This document shows, one piece after another, positions 42,859 to 51,746 of a DNA stretch of 64,000 nt. The notes under the pieces are model-generated. The model ran no database searches, was not told the origin of the DNA, and saw nothing but the letters and a program-made list of their open reading frames with translations. Both the position numbers and the translations under genes were made by a program. The first letter of the stretch is position 1; every line of letters begins with the position of its first letter. The stretch is from JANLYC01 sp963815445 (GTDB lineage Bacteria; Actinomycetota; Actinomycetes; Propionibacteriales; Nocardioidaceae): positions 558,001 to 622,000 of the forward strand of contig CAWFGV010000005.1 of assembly GCA_963815445.1 (NCBI GenBank), written 5' to 3'.

Positions 42859-43278
42859 ATGAGCTATCACGCACGCAAGGCGCTCGCACAGATCGACATC
42901 TTCGCCGGCCTGCCGGAGAACGTCCTGAACGAGCTCGTGCAGCGGGGTACGACGCTCACGCTCGCGGCCGGTCAGCGCGTCGTCGAGCAGGGGGCCATCG
43001 ATGCCGGGCTCCAGGTCGTGCTGGAGGGGAGCGCTGACGTGTCCGTCAACGGGGTCACGCGACACTCGCTGGAGCCGGGCTCGTACTTCGGCGAGATCTC
43101 GATGATCGACGGCTTGCCCCGCTCCGCCTCGATCGCGGCAGGTCCGGACGGCCTCACCACCTTCGCGCTGTCGACACTGGCCTTCGCGCCCATGCTCGAT
43201 CGGCCTGAGGTGTCCCGCGTCCTGATGCAGGCGCTGTGCGCGCGGTTGCGTGAGGTCGAGGCCGCCTCGCGCGCGTAG
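42859..43278 (+). CDS. Free-standing cyclic-nucleotide-binding domain protein
   Basis: A 139-residue CRP-type beta-barrel. The phosphate-binding cassette is complete: PGSYFGEISMIDGLPRSASIAA with FGE and the Arg-Ser-Ala that contacts the cyclic phosphate. No DNA-binding or kinase domain follows, so it should act as a stand-alone receptor or regulatory subunit. It is divergent from the peptide-binding/cyclase operon with 256 bases between them. It is therefore a natural candidate receptor for the cyclase product, an inference from position. Confidence 0.85.
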   Translation: MSYHARKALAQIDIFAGLPENVLNELVQRGTTLTLAAGQRVVEQGAIDAGLQVVLEGSADVSVNGVTRHSLEPGSYFGEISMIDGLPRSASIAAGPDGLTTFALSTLAFAPMLDRPEVSRVLMQALCARLREVEAASRA

Positions 43279-43428
43279 TCACGCTGCGTCCGGGTGCCGT
43301 TGGCGATCTTGTCGGTGGCTCATGATTCGGTTATTGACGCGACCCCGCTTGTCGGCGGTGGTTGACTGTCCGGGTCGAGGAGTTCGCACCCGCCCCGACC
43401 CGACAGACTCTGCGGACTGAGGAGCATC

Positions 43429-44964
43429 GTGACCGACTCGATCCTGCCCCGTGAAGAAGTGCCGTCAGACGGCACGACGGACGCCGACGGGCTCGACCCG
43501 AAGCGCTGGTTGGCGCTGGGCGTCATCGCGGTGGCCCAGCTGATGATCATCCTCGACGCCTCGATCGTCAACATCGCGCTGCCGTCGGCGCAGGCCGACC
43601 TCGGCATCAGTGACGCCGACCGGCAGTGGGTCGTGACGGCGTACACGTTGGCTTTCGGTGGGCTGCTGCTGCTCGGCGGCCGGATCGCTGACTACGTGGG
43701 CCGCAAGCGGACCTTCATCATCGGTCTGATCGGTTTCGCCGGGGCGTCTGCGCTCGGCGGTGTGGCCGGTACGGCCGGCCTGCTCTTCGCTGCGCGTGGC
43801 CTGCAGGGGGCGTTTGCCGCGCTGTTGGCGCCGTCCGCGCTGTCCTTGATCACGGTCATGTTCACGATCCCGAAGGAGCGAGCCATCGCCTTCGGCGTGT
43901 TCGGTGCGCTCAGCGGCGGTGGCGCTGCCATCGGGCTGATCGTCGGCGGAGTCCTGACCGAATATGCATCGTGGCGCTGGTGCCTGGGGGTCAACGTGCC
44001 GATTGCGCTCGCCACCGCGGCAGCAGCTGTGACGATCGTGCACGAGAGCAGGGCGCACGGCGACACCCGATACGACATCCCTGGGGCCATCCTGGCGACG
44101 CTGGGTCTGGTGTCGCTGGTCTACGGCTTCACCGAAGCGGCCAAGCTCAAGAACCCGGGCCAGAGCTTGGACGTCAAGGGCTGGACCGACGGCTCGACGC
44201 TGTTCTTCCTCATCGCAGCGGCCGTGCTGCTGGTGGCCTTCGTGGTGTGGGAGCTACGCGGGTCGAAGAATCCGTTGTTGCCCATGCGGGTCATCCTGGA
44301 TCGCAACCGCGGTGGCTCTTACCTGACGTTTCTGTTCGTAGGTGCGGGACTGTTTGCCATGTTCCTGTTCCTCACCTACTACTTCCAGATCACGCTGGGC
44401 TACAGCCCGCTCAAGGCGGGCTTCGCGTTCCTGCCCTTCAGTGGAGGCATCATCCTCGCTGCCGGGGTGGTGGCCCAGCTGTTGCCGAAGCTGGGGCCGC
44501 GGCCGATCATGGTGCCGGGTCTGGTGCTGGCCGTGGTCGGGATGCTGTTGCTCATCCGGATCTCGCCGGACACGGCGTACTGGTCCCACGTGCTGCCTTC
44601 GATGCTCATGATCAGCGTCGGCCTGGCCGGCGTGTTCATCCCGGCGTCCAGCACCGCCTTGATCGGGGTCGGTCATCACGACGCCGGGGTGGCCAGTGCC
44701 GTGCTCAACACCGCCCAGCAGGTCGGCGGATCGCTCGGGTTGGCGCTGCTCAACACGTTGTACGCCGGCGCCGTGACGGGCTACATCGGCGACAACCTGA
44801 CCAACCCGGCCGACACCCAGCGGGTGACGGGGCTCGCCTTCGTGCACGGTTATCACGTGTCGTTCTTCTGGGGAGCCGTGCTGCTGTTCGGTGCTCTCGT
44901 GACCACGCTCGTGTTCATCAACGCGAGGAAGGAAGACGTCCCCGACCCCGCGATGGCCGCCTGA
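43429..44964 (+). CDS. MFS drug exporter, DHA2 (14-TM) family
   Basis: A 511-residue transporter of the DHA2 EmrB/QacA branch with about 14 helices. Markers: LDASIVNIALPSAQADLGIS in helix 1, then QWVVTAYTLAFGGLLLLGGRI, the loop ADYVGRKRTF, and the antiporter motif region GPSA-like ALLAPSALSLITVMF. Export of a hydrophobic or cationic drug is likely; the substrate is unknown. The GTG at 43429 is preceded by TGAGGAGC. The next gene starts two bases after its stop, so they are co-transcribed. Confidence 0.9.
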   Translation: MTDSILPREEVPSDGTTDADGLDPKRWLALGVIAVAQLMIILDASIVNIALPSAQADLGISDADRQWVVTAYTLAFGGLLLLGGRIADYVGRKRTFIIGLIGFAGASALGGVAGTAGLLFAARGLQGAFAALLAPSALSLITVMFTIPKERAIAFGVFGALSGGGAAIGLIVGGVLTEYASWRWCLGVNVPIALATAAAAVTIVHESRAHGDTRYDIPGAILATLGLVSLVYGFTEAAKLKNPGQSLDVKGWTDGSTLFFLIAAAVLLVAFVVWELRGSKNPLLPMRVILDRNRGGSYLTFLFVGAGLFAMFLFLTYYFQITLGYSPLKAGFAFLPFSGGIILAAGVVAQLLPKLGPRPIMVPGLVLAVVGMLLLIRISPDTAYWSHVLPSMLMISVGLAGVFIPASSTALIGVGHHDAGVASAVLNTAQQVGGSLGLALLNTLYAGAVTGYIGDNLTNPADTQRVTGLAFVHGYHVSFFWGAVLLFGALVTTLVFINARKEDVPDPAMAA

Positions 44965-44966
44965 CG

Positions 44967-45332
44967 ATGCCGGTCGTGACCCTGCACTGCCTCCCACCAC
45001 CGGACGCGGAATCCGACGCGGTGGAGCGTGCGTTGCAGGGCATCGTGCAGGCGGTCGGGGAGGCGCTCAAGGCAGACCCGGACGGCACGTGGGCGCACTG
45101 GGTGCCGATGGTCGCCGTGTTCCAAGGACTCGAGCGGGTCGGCTACCGCGGTCACTGCCCCGTGGTGACGATCCGCGGCAGGGCTCGAGACGACGCCTCC
45201 GTCGCGGCAGTGTTGGCAGCTGTGGCGGCCGCGGTCAGCACGGCGCTCGAGCTGCCCATCGAGGATGTCTGGGTGCACTGGCTCGAGGTCGAGCCCGGAC
45301 GTGCGTTCGCCGGCGGTGGGCTCGTGACCTGA
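44967..45332 (+). CDS. Tautomerase-like small protein
   Basis: A 121-residue protein that begins MPVVTLHC, keeping the Pro2 that acts as catalytic base in 4-oxalocrotonate tautomerase-superfamily enzymes. Two similar halves (ALQGIVQAVGEALKADPDGTWAHWVPM and VLAAVAAAVSTALELPIEDVWVHWLEV) suggest a duplicated beta-alpha-beta tautomerase unit, like CHMI or MIF-type proteins. The reaction is unknown. It is co-transcribed with the DHA2 exporter and followed by a strong hairpin. Confidence 0.6.
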   Translation: MPVVTLHCLPPPDAESDAVERALQGIVQAVGEALKADPDGTWAHWVPMVAVFQGLERVGYRGHCPVVTIRGRARDDASVAAVLAAVAAAVSTALELPIEDVWVHWLEVEPGRAFAGGGLVT

Positions 45333-45345
45333 GCCGGGGCATTCT

Positions 45346-45384
45346 GGCTGAAGCTCGTGCGACTGGTCGCACGATCCTTCAGCC
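45346..45384 (+). terminator. Hairpin terminator after the exporter operon
   Basis: GGCTGAAG...CTTCAGCC enclose a second stem CGTGCGA/TCGCACG with a short loop, starting 14 bases after the tautomerase-like gene. Confidence 0.7.
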
Positions 45385-45423
45385 GTCGTCGCCGATGGCC
45401 TTCCGCGACGGATGGGGCTGGTG

Positions 45424-45460
45424 GAACGCCTGAGGCATTCTGGGCCAGGCGTTGTCCACA
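45424..45460. promoter_or_regulatory. Inverted repeat and DnaA-box-like site upstream of tadA
   Basis: AACGCCTG and CAGGCGTT form perfect 8-base arms about 13 bases apart, and the right arm runs into TTGTCCACA (45452-45460), a perfect actinobacterial DnaA-box sequence. It lies about 85 bases before the tadA start. Its role is unknown. Confidence 0.4.
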
Positions 45461-45542
45461 AAAATGTCGATGGGGCTGGCGCGATGTCGCACATGTCCGG
45501 CAGAGTCCGAAGCACCAGCCTTTCCGCACCCGAAGGTTCGTC

Positions 45543-46832
45543 ATGCTGCGCGCCTCCTCCGCCGCACCGCCGAGGGCCGACCGGCCCGCGATCGACGTGC
45601 TCGACGCCGACGTGCGCGACGAGGTACGCCGAAGCGGCGTCGACCCGCTGACCGATGTCGCCGCCGTCCGCCGCTTCGCCACCTCGGCCGTCAGTGCGCA
45701 CGACCAGCGCAGCCTCTCCGGCGTCGTACGACCCATTGATGACCCAGAGCGCATCATCGACGAGCTGGTCGCGCGGGTGGCCGGGTTCGGGCCGCTGCAG
45801 CCCTACCTCGACGACCCGGCCGTGGAGGAGATCTGGATCAACGAGCCGCAGCGGGTCTTCGTGGCCCGGAACGGCCGCCATGAGCTGACCACGACGATCC
45901 TGACGGCAGCGGATGTGCGTGACCTCGTGGAGCGGATGCTCAAGACGTCAGGTCGGCGGGTCGACGTGTCGACGCCGTTCGTCGACGCGATGCTCCCGTC
46001 CGGGCATCGGCTGCACGTCGTCCTCGATGGCATCAGCCGCGGGTTCAGCGCGGTCAACATCCGAAAGTTCGTGGTCAAGGCGACCCGCCTTCGCGAGCTG
46101 GTCGAGCTGGGGACCCTGTCGCTGCCGGCCGCTGACTTCCTCGACGCGTGCGTGGTTGCCGGCCTCAACCTCGTCGTCGCCGGCGGCACCCAGGCAGGCA
46201 AGACGACCATGCTCAACACGCTTGGGTCGGCGGTACCGGGTGGCGAGCGGATCGTATCCGCCGAAGAGGTGTACGAGTTGCGGTTCGACCATCCCGACTG
46301 GGTGGCGATGCAGACGCGGCAGGCGGGACACGAGGGCACCGGCGAGGTCCGGCTCAGGCACCTCGTCAAGGAAGCGTTGCGCATGCGGCCGTCGCGCATC
46401 GTCGTCGGAGAGGTGCGGGCCGAGGAGTGCCTCGATCTCCTGCTGGCGCTGAACTCCGGGCTGCCCGGCATGGCCACGATCCACGCCAACTCGGCGAGGG
46501 AGGCGCTTGTGAAGCTCTGCACCCTGCCGCTGCTCGCCGGTGAGAACATCTCGGCTCGCTTCGTGGTTCCGACGGTCGCCGCCAGCGTCGACATCGTGGT
46601 CCACCTGGCCATCGAACCTGGCGGGACCCGACGCGTTCGCGAGATCGTCGCCGTCCCCGGCCGCGTCGAGGCCGACATCATCGAGACCGAGCCCATCTTC
46701 CACAGCCAACACGGTCAGCTCGTCCGCGCCACGGGTATGCCGTCCCGACTCGACGCGTTCGATCTCGCCGGCGTCGACATACACGCCGTGCTCAGGTCCG
46801 ACCCCGCCCAGGCCGCTACGAAGGTGCGTTGA
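45543..46832 (+). CDS. tadA: Tad pilus secretion ATPase (TadA/CpaF family)
   Basis: A 429-residue hexameric secretion ATPase that powers Flp/Tad pilus assembly. The N-terminal domain includes ARVAGFGPLQPYLDDPAVEE and IWINEPQRVFVAR; Walker A is GGTQAGKTT near 212-220; the Asp/His boxes are RIVSAEEVYELRF and RIVVGEVRAEEC with GLPGMATIHANSARE. The ATG at 45543 starts the recognised domain. tadB follows after one base. No tadZ-like ATPase or tadV prepilin peptidase is encoded nearby, so those must be elsewhere if the system works. Confidence 0.92.
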   Translation: MLRASSAAPPRADRPAIDVLDADVRDEVRRSGVDPLTDVAAVRRFATSAVSAHDQRSLSGVVRPIDDPERIIDELVARVAGFGPLQPYLDDPAVEEIWINEPQRVFVARNGRHELTTTILTAADVRDLVERMLKTSGRRVDVSTPFVDAMLPSGHRLHVVLDGISRGFSAVNIRKFVVKATRLRELVELGTLSLPAADFLDACVVAGLNLVVAGGTQAGKTTMLNTLGSAVPGGERIVSAEEVYELRFDHPDWVAMQTRQAGHEGTGEVRLRHLVKEALRMRPSRIVVGEVRAEECLDLLLALNSGLPGMATIHANSAREALVKLCTLPLLAGENISARFVVPTVAASVDIVVHLAIEPGGTRRVREIVAVPGRVEADIIETEPIFHSQHGQLVRATGMPSRLDAFDLAGVDIHAVLRSDPAQAATKVR

Positions 46833-46833
46833 G

Positions 46834-47688
46834 ATGGGAGTGGCGCTCGGATTGGCCTTCGGCATCGGCCTCCTCATGATCGGCCGCGCTCTCGGCTCGT
46901 CGCCGCCGCCTCGGTGGCATCTCCCGGTGGCTCGACGGCTGACCGACCTCCTTCGCGCGGCCGGCATCGAGGCGGTCACCCCGCTCGCCCTGGTCTCACT
47001 CTGCGCCGTCACGGGTCTCGCGGCCGGCGTGGTCGTGCTGGGGATCTCGCGGACCCCGCCCGTGTCGTTCGCGTTCGCGGCGATGGGCGCTTACGCGCCG
47101 ATGGCGCTCGTTCGATCGCGCGTACGCCGCCGCCGTCGCGACCTGGCCGAGGTCTGGCCCGAGGCCGTGGACCACCTCGCCTCCGCGGTCCGGGCCGGCC
47201 TTTCCTTGCCCGAGGCGGTGGCCCAGCTCGGTCGGCGCGGTCCCGAACCCCTTCGTCCCGCGTTCGAGACCTTCGGGCGTGACTACCAGGCGAGCGGCCG
47301 GTTCGGTGAGTGCCTGGACCGGCTCAAGGAGCGCCTGGCCGATCCGGTTGGCGACAGGGTTGTGGAAGGTCTCCGCATCGCTCGCGACGTCGGTGGGGGA
47401 GACCTGGGTCGGATGCTGCGCTCGCTGTCGCGGTTTCTGCGCGAGGACGCCCGCACCCGCTCTGAGCTCGAGTCGCGGCAGGCCTGGGTCGTCAATGGTG
47501 CGCGGCTGGCAGCGGCCGCACCCTGGGCCGTGCTGCTGGCCCTGTCGATGCAACCCGAGGTGATCGGTCGGTACCGGTCACCGGCGGGGGTCGTCGTTCT
47601 CGCCATCGGGGCCACCGGGTGCTTCGTGGCGTACCGACTGATGGTCCGGCTGGGTCGGTTGCCTGAGCAACGACGGGTGCTGCAGTGA
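46834..47688 (+). CDS. tadB: Tad pilus inner-membrane platform protein TadB
   Basis: A 284-residue type II secretion F-domain protein. It has N-terminal hydrophobic helices, a cytoplasmic helical domain (LAEVWPEAVDHLASAVRAGL, then SLPEAVAQLG) and C-terminal helices (PWAVLLALSMQP, VVVLAIGATGCFVAY). TadB and TadC form the membrane platform on which the ATPase acts. The ATG at 46834 is the natural start one base after tadA. Its end overlaps the tadC GTG start by four bases (GTGA). Confidence 0.9.
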   Translation: MGVALGLAFGIGLLMIGRALGSSPPPRWHLPVARRLTDLLRAAGIEAVTPLALVSLCAVTGLAAGVVVLGISRTPPVSFAFAAMGAYAPMALVRSRVRRRRRDLAEVWPEAVDHLASAVRAGLSLPEAVAQLGRRGPEPLRPAFETFGRDYQASGRFGECLDRLKERLADPVGDRVVEGLRIARDVGGGDLGRMLRSLSRFLREDARTRSELESRQAWVVNGARLAAAAPWAVLLALSMQPEVIGRYRSPAGVVVLAIGATGCFVAYRLMVRLGRLPEQRRVLQ

Positions 47689-48626
47689 GCGGCGCGCTGG
47701 TGGGGGCCGTGGTCGGTGGGCTCCTCGGGCTCGGCCTGGCCATCACGGCGGGCCGGTTGCTCGCCTCGCGACGACCAACGCTCGAGAGTCGCGTGCTGCC
47801 CTACATCCGTGACGTCCCCACGACCGCGGTCGACTGGAATCCGCAACCGCCCTCGAGCCGTCCGTCCGCAGCACTGGTGGCGCTGGTCCGCCCGATGCTG
47901 GAGCGGTGGGCCGACGGCCTCGAGCGCGTCCTCGGCGGCCGCGCCTCCATCCAGCGTCGACTCGACCGTGCCGGGTCGGACCTGACCGTCGAAGGCTTCC
48001 GGTTCTCGCAGGTCGTCTGGGGTCTTGGTGGCTTCGGAGCCACCTTGGTCGTGGGTGCGGTCGGTCCGGCGCGCGAGCCCGGTCGGGCCATGCCCTGGCT
48101 GCTGGTCAGCGCCGGGTGCGCGGTGGTCGCGGTGCTCGCGCAGGACCATCGGTTGAGCGCACGGGTCAAGCGACGTGAAAACCGCATGCTCGCCGAGTTT
48201 CCGGTGGTCGCTGATCTGCTCGCGCTGTCCGTCGCGGCCGGTGAAGGACCGGTCGCCGCCCTTGACCGGGTCGTGAGTGGTTGCCGTGGCGCCCTTCCCG
48301 ACGAGCTGGCGATCGTTCTGGCCCAGTCGCGTACGGGCATACCGATCACTGAGGCGCTCGACCAGCTGGCCCAACGCACCGGCCTGTCGATCGTGGCGCG
48401 GTTCGCCGAAGGCTTGGCAGTGGCGATCGAGCGCGGTACGCCCCTGGTCGACGTCCTCATCGCTCAGGCGGGCGACGTTCGTGAGGCGGCCAAGCGCGAC
48501 CTCATCGAGGCCGGTGCGCGCAAAGAGGTGGCGATGATGGTGCCGGTGGTCTTCGTGATCATGCCGGTCACCTTGTTGTTCGCGTTCTTCCCCGGCGTCG
48601 TGGGGCTGAATCTGTTGGCGCCCTAG
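47685..48626 (+). CDS. tadC: Tad pilus inner-membrane platform protein TadC
   Basis: A 313-residue second T2SSF protein. The F-domain is clear (FPVVADLLALSVAAGEGPVA, then LDRVVSG, and TGIPITEALDQLAQRTG) with C-terminal helices (VVFVIMPVTLLFAFFPGVVG). It partners TadB. Start is GTG at 47685, overlapping tadB. Confidence 0.9.
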   Translation: MSGALVGAVVGGLLGLGLAITAGRLLASRRPTLESRVLPYIRDVPTTAVDWNPQPPSSRPSAALVALVRPMLERWADGLERVLGGRASIQRRLDRAGSDLTVEGFRFSQVVWGLGGFGATLVVGAVGPAREPGRAMPWLLVSAGCAVVAVLAQDHRLSARVKRRENRMLAEFPVVADLLALSVAAGEGPVAALDRVVSGCRGALPDELAIVLAQSRTGIPITEALDQLAQRTGLSIVARFAEGLAVAIERGTPLVDVLIAQAGDVREAAKRDLIEAGARKEVAMMVPVVFVIMPVTLLFAFFPGVVGLNLLAP

Positions 48627-48657
48627 CTGAGTTCGGAACCGATGACAGGAGGCAGTG

Positions 48658-48825
48658 ATGGTACGGCGATGGCGGTCACGGATGCGTCGGCGCAATGAGC
48701 GGGGTGACATTCCCGGCTGGGTGATGATCACGGTCATGACCATCGTGATCGCGTCGGCGATCCTGGTCGTCTTCCAGGACCGGGTGACGTCGTTCCTGAG
48801 CGCGACCCTCAACGACTACATGTAG
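48658..48825 (+). CDS. Small Flp-like pilin (55 aa)
   Basis: A short gene encodes a very basic leader (MVRRWRSRMRRRNERGDIPG) followed by one hydrophobic helix (WVMITVMTIVIASAILVVF) and a short polar end. Actinobacterial Tad loci commonly have such small Flp or TadE-like pilins with GD-x-PGW before the helix. The start is fixed by ACAGGAGGCAGTG just upstream. It is the probable major pilin, cut at the basic leader by a prepilin peptidase, though the classic G/E cleavage site is not obvious. Confidence 0.8.
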   Translation: MVRRWRSRMRRRNERGDIPGWVMITVMTIVIASAILVVFQDRVTSFLSATLNDYM

Positions 48826-48842
48826 CTCGACGGCACGATCCG

Positions 48843-49241
48843 GTGTCACGACGAGCTGACGACCGACGATCGCAGCGAGGTTCGGCGATCGCCGACTTCG
48901 CGTTGGTGTCGGTCGTCCTGGTGCCGCTGTTCTTCGGCATCTTGCAGCTGGCGTTGATCTGGCACGTCCGGACAACGCTGACCTCGGCAGCGTCCGAGGG
49001 CGCCCGGTACGGCGCCGCGTTCGACCGTACGTCTCAGGACGGCCGACGGCGTACGTCGGAGCGGATCGACCAGACGTTCGGCAGAGACTTCGCCGCGCAG
49101 GTGTCCGCCGACGACACCGCTGTCGCCGGCCTGCCCGGCGTCGAAGTCGATGTCTCGGCGCAGGTTCCGGTCCTCGGCTTCTGGGGCCCGGAGATCACCG
49201 TCCATGTCTCGGGTCACGCCGTCAAGGAGGTCCTCCCGTGA
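48843..49241 (+). CDS. TadE-like pseudopilin
   Basis: A 132-residue protein with the TadE N-terminus: RGSAIADFALVSVVLVPLFF and a hydrophobic helix, then LIWHVRTTLTSAASEGARYG, the hallmark of TadE-like minor pseudopilins. The GTG at 48843 gives a short basic leader. It ends in GTGA with the next gene. Confidence 0.88.
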   Translation: MSRRADDRRSQRGSAIADFALVSVVLVPLFFGILQLALIWHVRTTLTSAASEGARYGAAFDRTSQDGRRRTSERIDQTFGRDFAAQVSADDTAVAGLPGVEVDVSAQVPVLGFWGPEITVHVSGHAVKEVLP

Positions 49242-49705
49242 CACCTCCGACGAGCCACGCGAGACGCACACGGCGTTGCCACGAGGCAGGTTCGGCGCTC
49301 GTGGAGCTCACCTGGCTCGGCCTGCTGCTCATGATCCCGCTTGTCTACGTGGTCATCTCGATCATCACCGTGCAGCGGTCGGCGTTCGGCGCCACCGAAG
49401 CGGCGCGTGCCGCCGGTCGAGCGTTCATCCTGGCCCCGGACGTCGAAACGGCACGGGTGCGGGCCTTTGCCGCTGCGCGGATCGCGATGGACGACCAGGG
49501 CGTCACGTTGTCACCCGCGGACCTCGTGATCCGGTGTCGGCCGACACCGACGTCGTGCCTGCAGCCAGGGTCGTCCGTCGAGGTCAGCCTCGACCTCCGG
49601 GTGCCCCTCCCGCTGATGCCTGCCGTCTTCGGCGAGTCCGCTGCCTCGATCGCGGTGAACGCAGACCATCGCGAACTCTTCGGCACCTACCGCGAGACAC
49701 GCTGA
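49238..49705 (+). CDS. TadE/TadF-like pseudopilin
   Basis: A 155-residue protein. EAGSALVELTWLGLLLMIPL is the TadE/F leader-helix region, followed by QRSAFGATEAARAAGRAFIL. Two Cys (IRCRPTPTSCLQ) may form a disulphide outside the membrane. The GTG start overlaps the previous gene, and its stop overlaps the next ATG (TGATG). A second minor pseudopilin is normal for this locus type. Confidence 0.85.
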   Translation: MTPPTSHARRTRRCHEAGSALVELTWLGLLLMIPLVYVVISIITVQRSAFGATEAARAAGRAFILAPDVETARVRAFAAARIAMDDQGVTLSPADLVIRCRPTPTSCLQPGSSVEVSLDLRVPLPLMPAVFGESAASIAVNADHRELFGTYRETR

Positions 49706-50142
49706 TGCGCCGGAGCACACCGCGGACCCAGGACGGCCAGATCACCGCCATGCTGGTGATCCTGACCATCTGCCTGGTGATCGCGATCGCCGCGGTCACC
49801 GACATCTCGGGAAGCTATCTGCGGCGGCAGTCGGCCACGTCGCTGGCCGACGGCGCTGCCCTCGCCGCGACCGCGGCTGCCGAGACGGGTGCGATCTACG
49901 CTGAGCAGGACGCCCGGTTCGTGACCCTCGACGAGACCGCGGCAGGGGCTGCGGTGGATCGTTACCTGCGCACGGTCGGCGCTTACGGTGCCTACCCGGG
50001 GCTGTCCGTCGATGTCCACGTAGTGGGTCATGACGTCGAGGTGGCTCTCGTCATGCCGTACCGGCTACCGGTCCGGTTGCCAGGCGTCGACGCGACCACG
50101 ACGATCCATGCCCACGCCGTGGCGGCCCTGCCGATCTACTGA
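49705..50142 (+). CDS. TadG-like pilus-assembly protein
   Basis: A 145-residue protein with an N-terminal membrane helix (QITAMLVILTICLVIAIAAV) and LADGAALAATAAAETGAIY, as in TadG-type or Flp-linked proteins (often annotated helicase/secretion neighbourhood TadE-like). It lacks the large von Willebrand domain of full TadG. It is the last gene of the tad operon. The 164 bases after it show no clear terminator. Confidence 0.8.
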   Translation: MRRSTPRTQDGQITAMLVILTICLVIAIAAVTDISGSYLRRQSATSLADGAALAATAAAETGAIYAEQDARFVTLDETAAGAAVDRYLRTVGAYGAYPGLSVDVHVVGHDVEVALVMPYRLPVRLPGVDATTTIHAHAVAALPIY

Positions 50143-50306
50143 GCCTCCACCAGGACCGGTGTGAGATTCGGCGGTGCCGGCACGGAACGCGATGCACGCC
50201 ACCGAGTGCAGGTAGCCCTCAAATGTGAGTGTTGCTGCCTTCGTCCCGTTGCCATACGATCTCCCGCGCCTAGCCTCGGCAGACGACCTCACCTCGGGAG
50301 CAGTGC

Positions 50307-51746
50307 ATGACTCACCGCAACGTCCTCGCCCTCGTCCTCAGCATCGCACTAGGGATGTCAGGAGTCCTCGCCGCCGAGCCTGCCGGTGCGAGCGAGCCGT
50401 ATCCCGGTGCGCCCGGCATCGGCGACCCGTACTTCCCCGGGTACGGAAACGGCGGCTACGACGTCAAGCACTACAACATCGGCGTGAGGTACGACGTCGG
50501 CACCGGCCACCTCGTCGGTGACACCACGGTGACAGCCAGGGCCGTCCAGGACTTGTCCCGCTTCAACCTCGACCTCGAGCTGAAGCCGCGTCATGCCTGG
50601 ATCGACGGGACGGAAGCATCCCTGCGCAAGCGCGGCCGCGAGGTGACCGTGACGCCGGCTGCTCCCATCGCTAAGGGAGATCGTTTCAAGGTACGGATGA
50701 CCTACGCGGGCGTGCCCGGCAACCTAGGGGACCACTATCTGGGCGGCTGGAACGTCACCCCGGACGGCGCGTTCGCAGCCGGTGCCCCGGAGGTGGCCAC
50801 TTTGTGGTTCCCCAGCAACGACCACCCTGCCGACAAGGCGACGTACGACGTCCGTGTGACGACTGATGCAGACAAGGACGTCCTGTCCAACGGCACCCTG
50901 GTGAGCAAGGTGTCGGACGGCTCGGGACTCAGCACGACGCACTGGCAGGCGCGCGACCCGATGGCGACGTATCTCGCTACGGTCGTGATCGGTGACTTCC
51001 GCGTGCGGCAGGGCGTCGGTCCGAACGGCACGCCATACCTCGTGGCGGTCTCCACGCACCTGAAGCCGGGGGTGCGACGCAGGGCTATGGCTGCGTTGAT
51101 GTACACACCGGGGATCACGCGCTTCTTCGAAAACCGTTTCGGTCCCTACCCGTTCGAGACCGTCGGGGGAATCGTCGTCGACGACCGACTTGGGTTCGCC
51201 CTCGAGAACCAGACGCGACCCATCTACGGCGCGACGTACTTCAAGCACAAGAAGACCGTGAGCGTGGTCGCCCACGAGCTCTCCCACCAGTGGTTCGGCG
51301 ACTCGGTCTCGCTTCGCCGCTGGCGCGACACCTGGTTGAACGAAGGGTTCGCGACATGGGCGACGTGGCGCTGGCAGGCGCACCGTGGCGGGAGGACGCT
51401 CAATGACCAGCTGCGCTTCTACGTCCACCTGTACACGAAGTACGACGGCTGGGTGACGCCTGTCCAACCCGCCCCGCGCTCTGACATCTTCGACGGGCCC
51501 GTCTACGGACGGGGCGGCATGACGCTCATCGCCCTGCGCAATCGGATCGGTGCCGCCACGCTCGACCGCGTGATGCGCATGTGGGCGCGGGACCACCGCT
51601 ACGGCCACGGAACCACCCGAGGCTTTGTCCGCCTGGCCGAAGCTGTGAGCGGACAGCACCTCAAGGGACTCTTCGACGCCTGGCTCCACCGTCCCGAGGC
51701 ACCTGCGCGAACTCGGCTCAACGGATTCCCCCGGTCGATGCGCTGA
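50307..51746 (+). CDS. Secreted M1 family zinc aminopeptidase-like protein
   Basis: A 479-residue protein with a signal peptide (NVLALVLSIALGMSGVLAAE). The M1 active site is complete: HELSH at 323-327 and the third ligand Glu346 in NEGFA, 18 residues on. The usual GAMEN exopeptidase loop appears as GFALENQT, a variant, so substrate preference may differ. It is shorter than large M1 enzymes and lacks the C-terminal ERAP-like domain. The ATG at 50307 follows CGGGAGCAG. It is not obviously linked to the tad operon. Confidence 0.92.
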   Translation: MTHRNVLALVLSIALGMSGVLAAEPAGASEPYPGAPGIGDPYFPGYGNGGYDVKHYNIGVRYDVGTGHLVGDTTVTARAVQDLSRFNLDLELKPRHAWIDGTEASLRKRGREVTVTPAAPIAKGDRFKVRMTYAGVPGNLGDHYLGGWNVTPDGAFAAGAPEVATLWFPSNDHPADKATYDVRVTTDADKDVLSNGTLVSKVSDGSGLSTTHWQARDPMATYLATVVIGDFRVRQGVGPNGTPYLVAVSTHLKPGVRRRAMAALMYTPGITRFFENRFGPYPFETVGGIVVDDRLGFALENQTRPIYGATYFKHKKTVSVVAHELSHQWFGDSVSLRRWRDTWLNEGFATWATWRWQAHRGGRTLNDQLRFYVHLYTKYDGWVTPVQPAPRSDIFDGPVYGRGGMTLIALRNRIGAATLDRVMRMWARDHRYGHGTTRGFVRLAEAVSGQHLKGLFDAWLHRPEAPARTRLNGFPRSMR

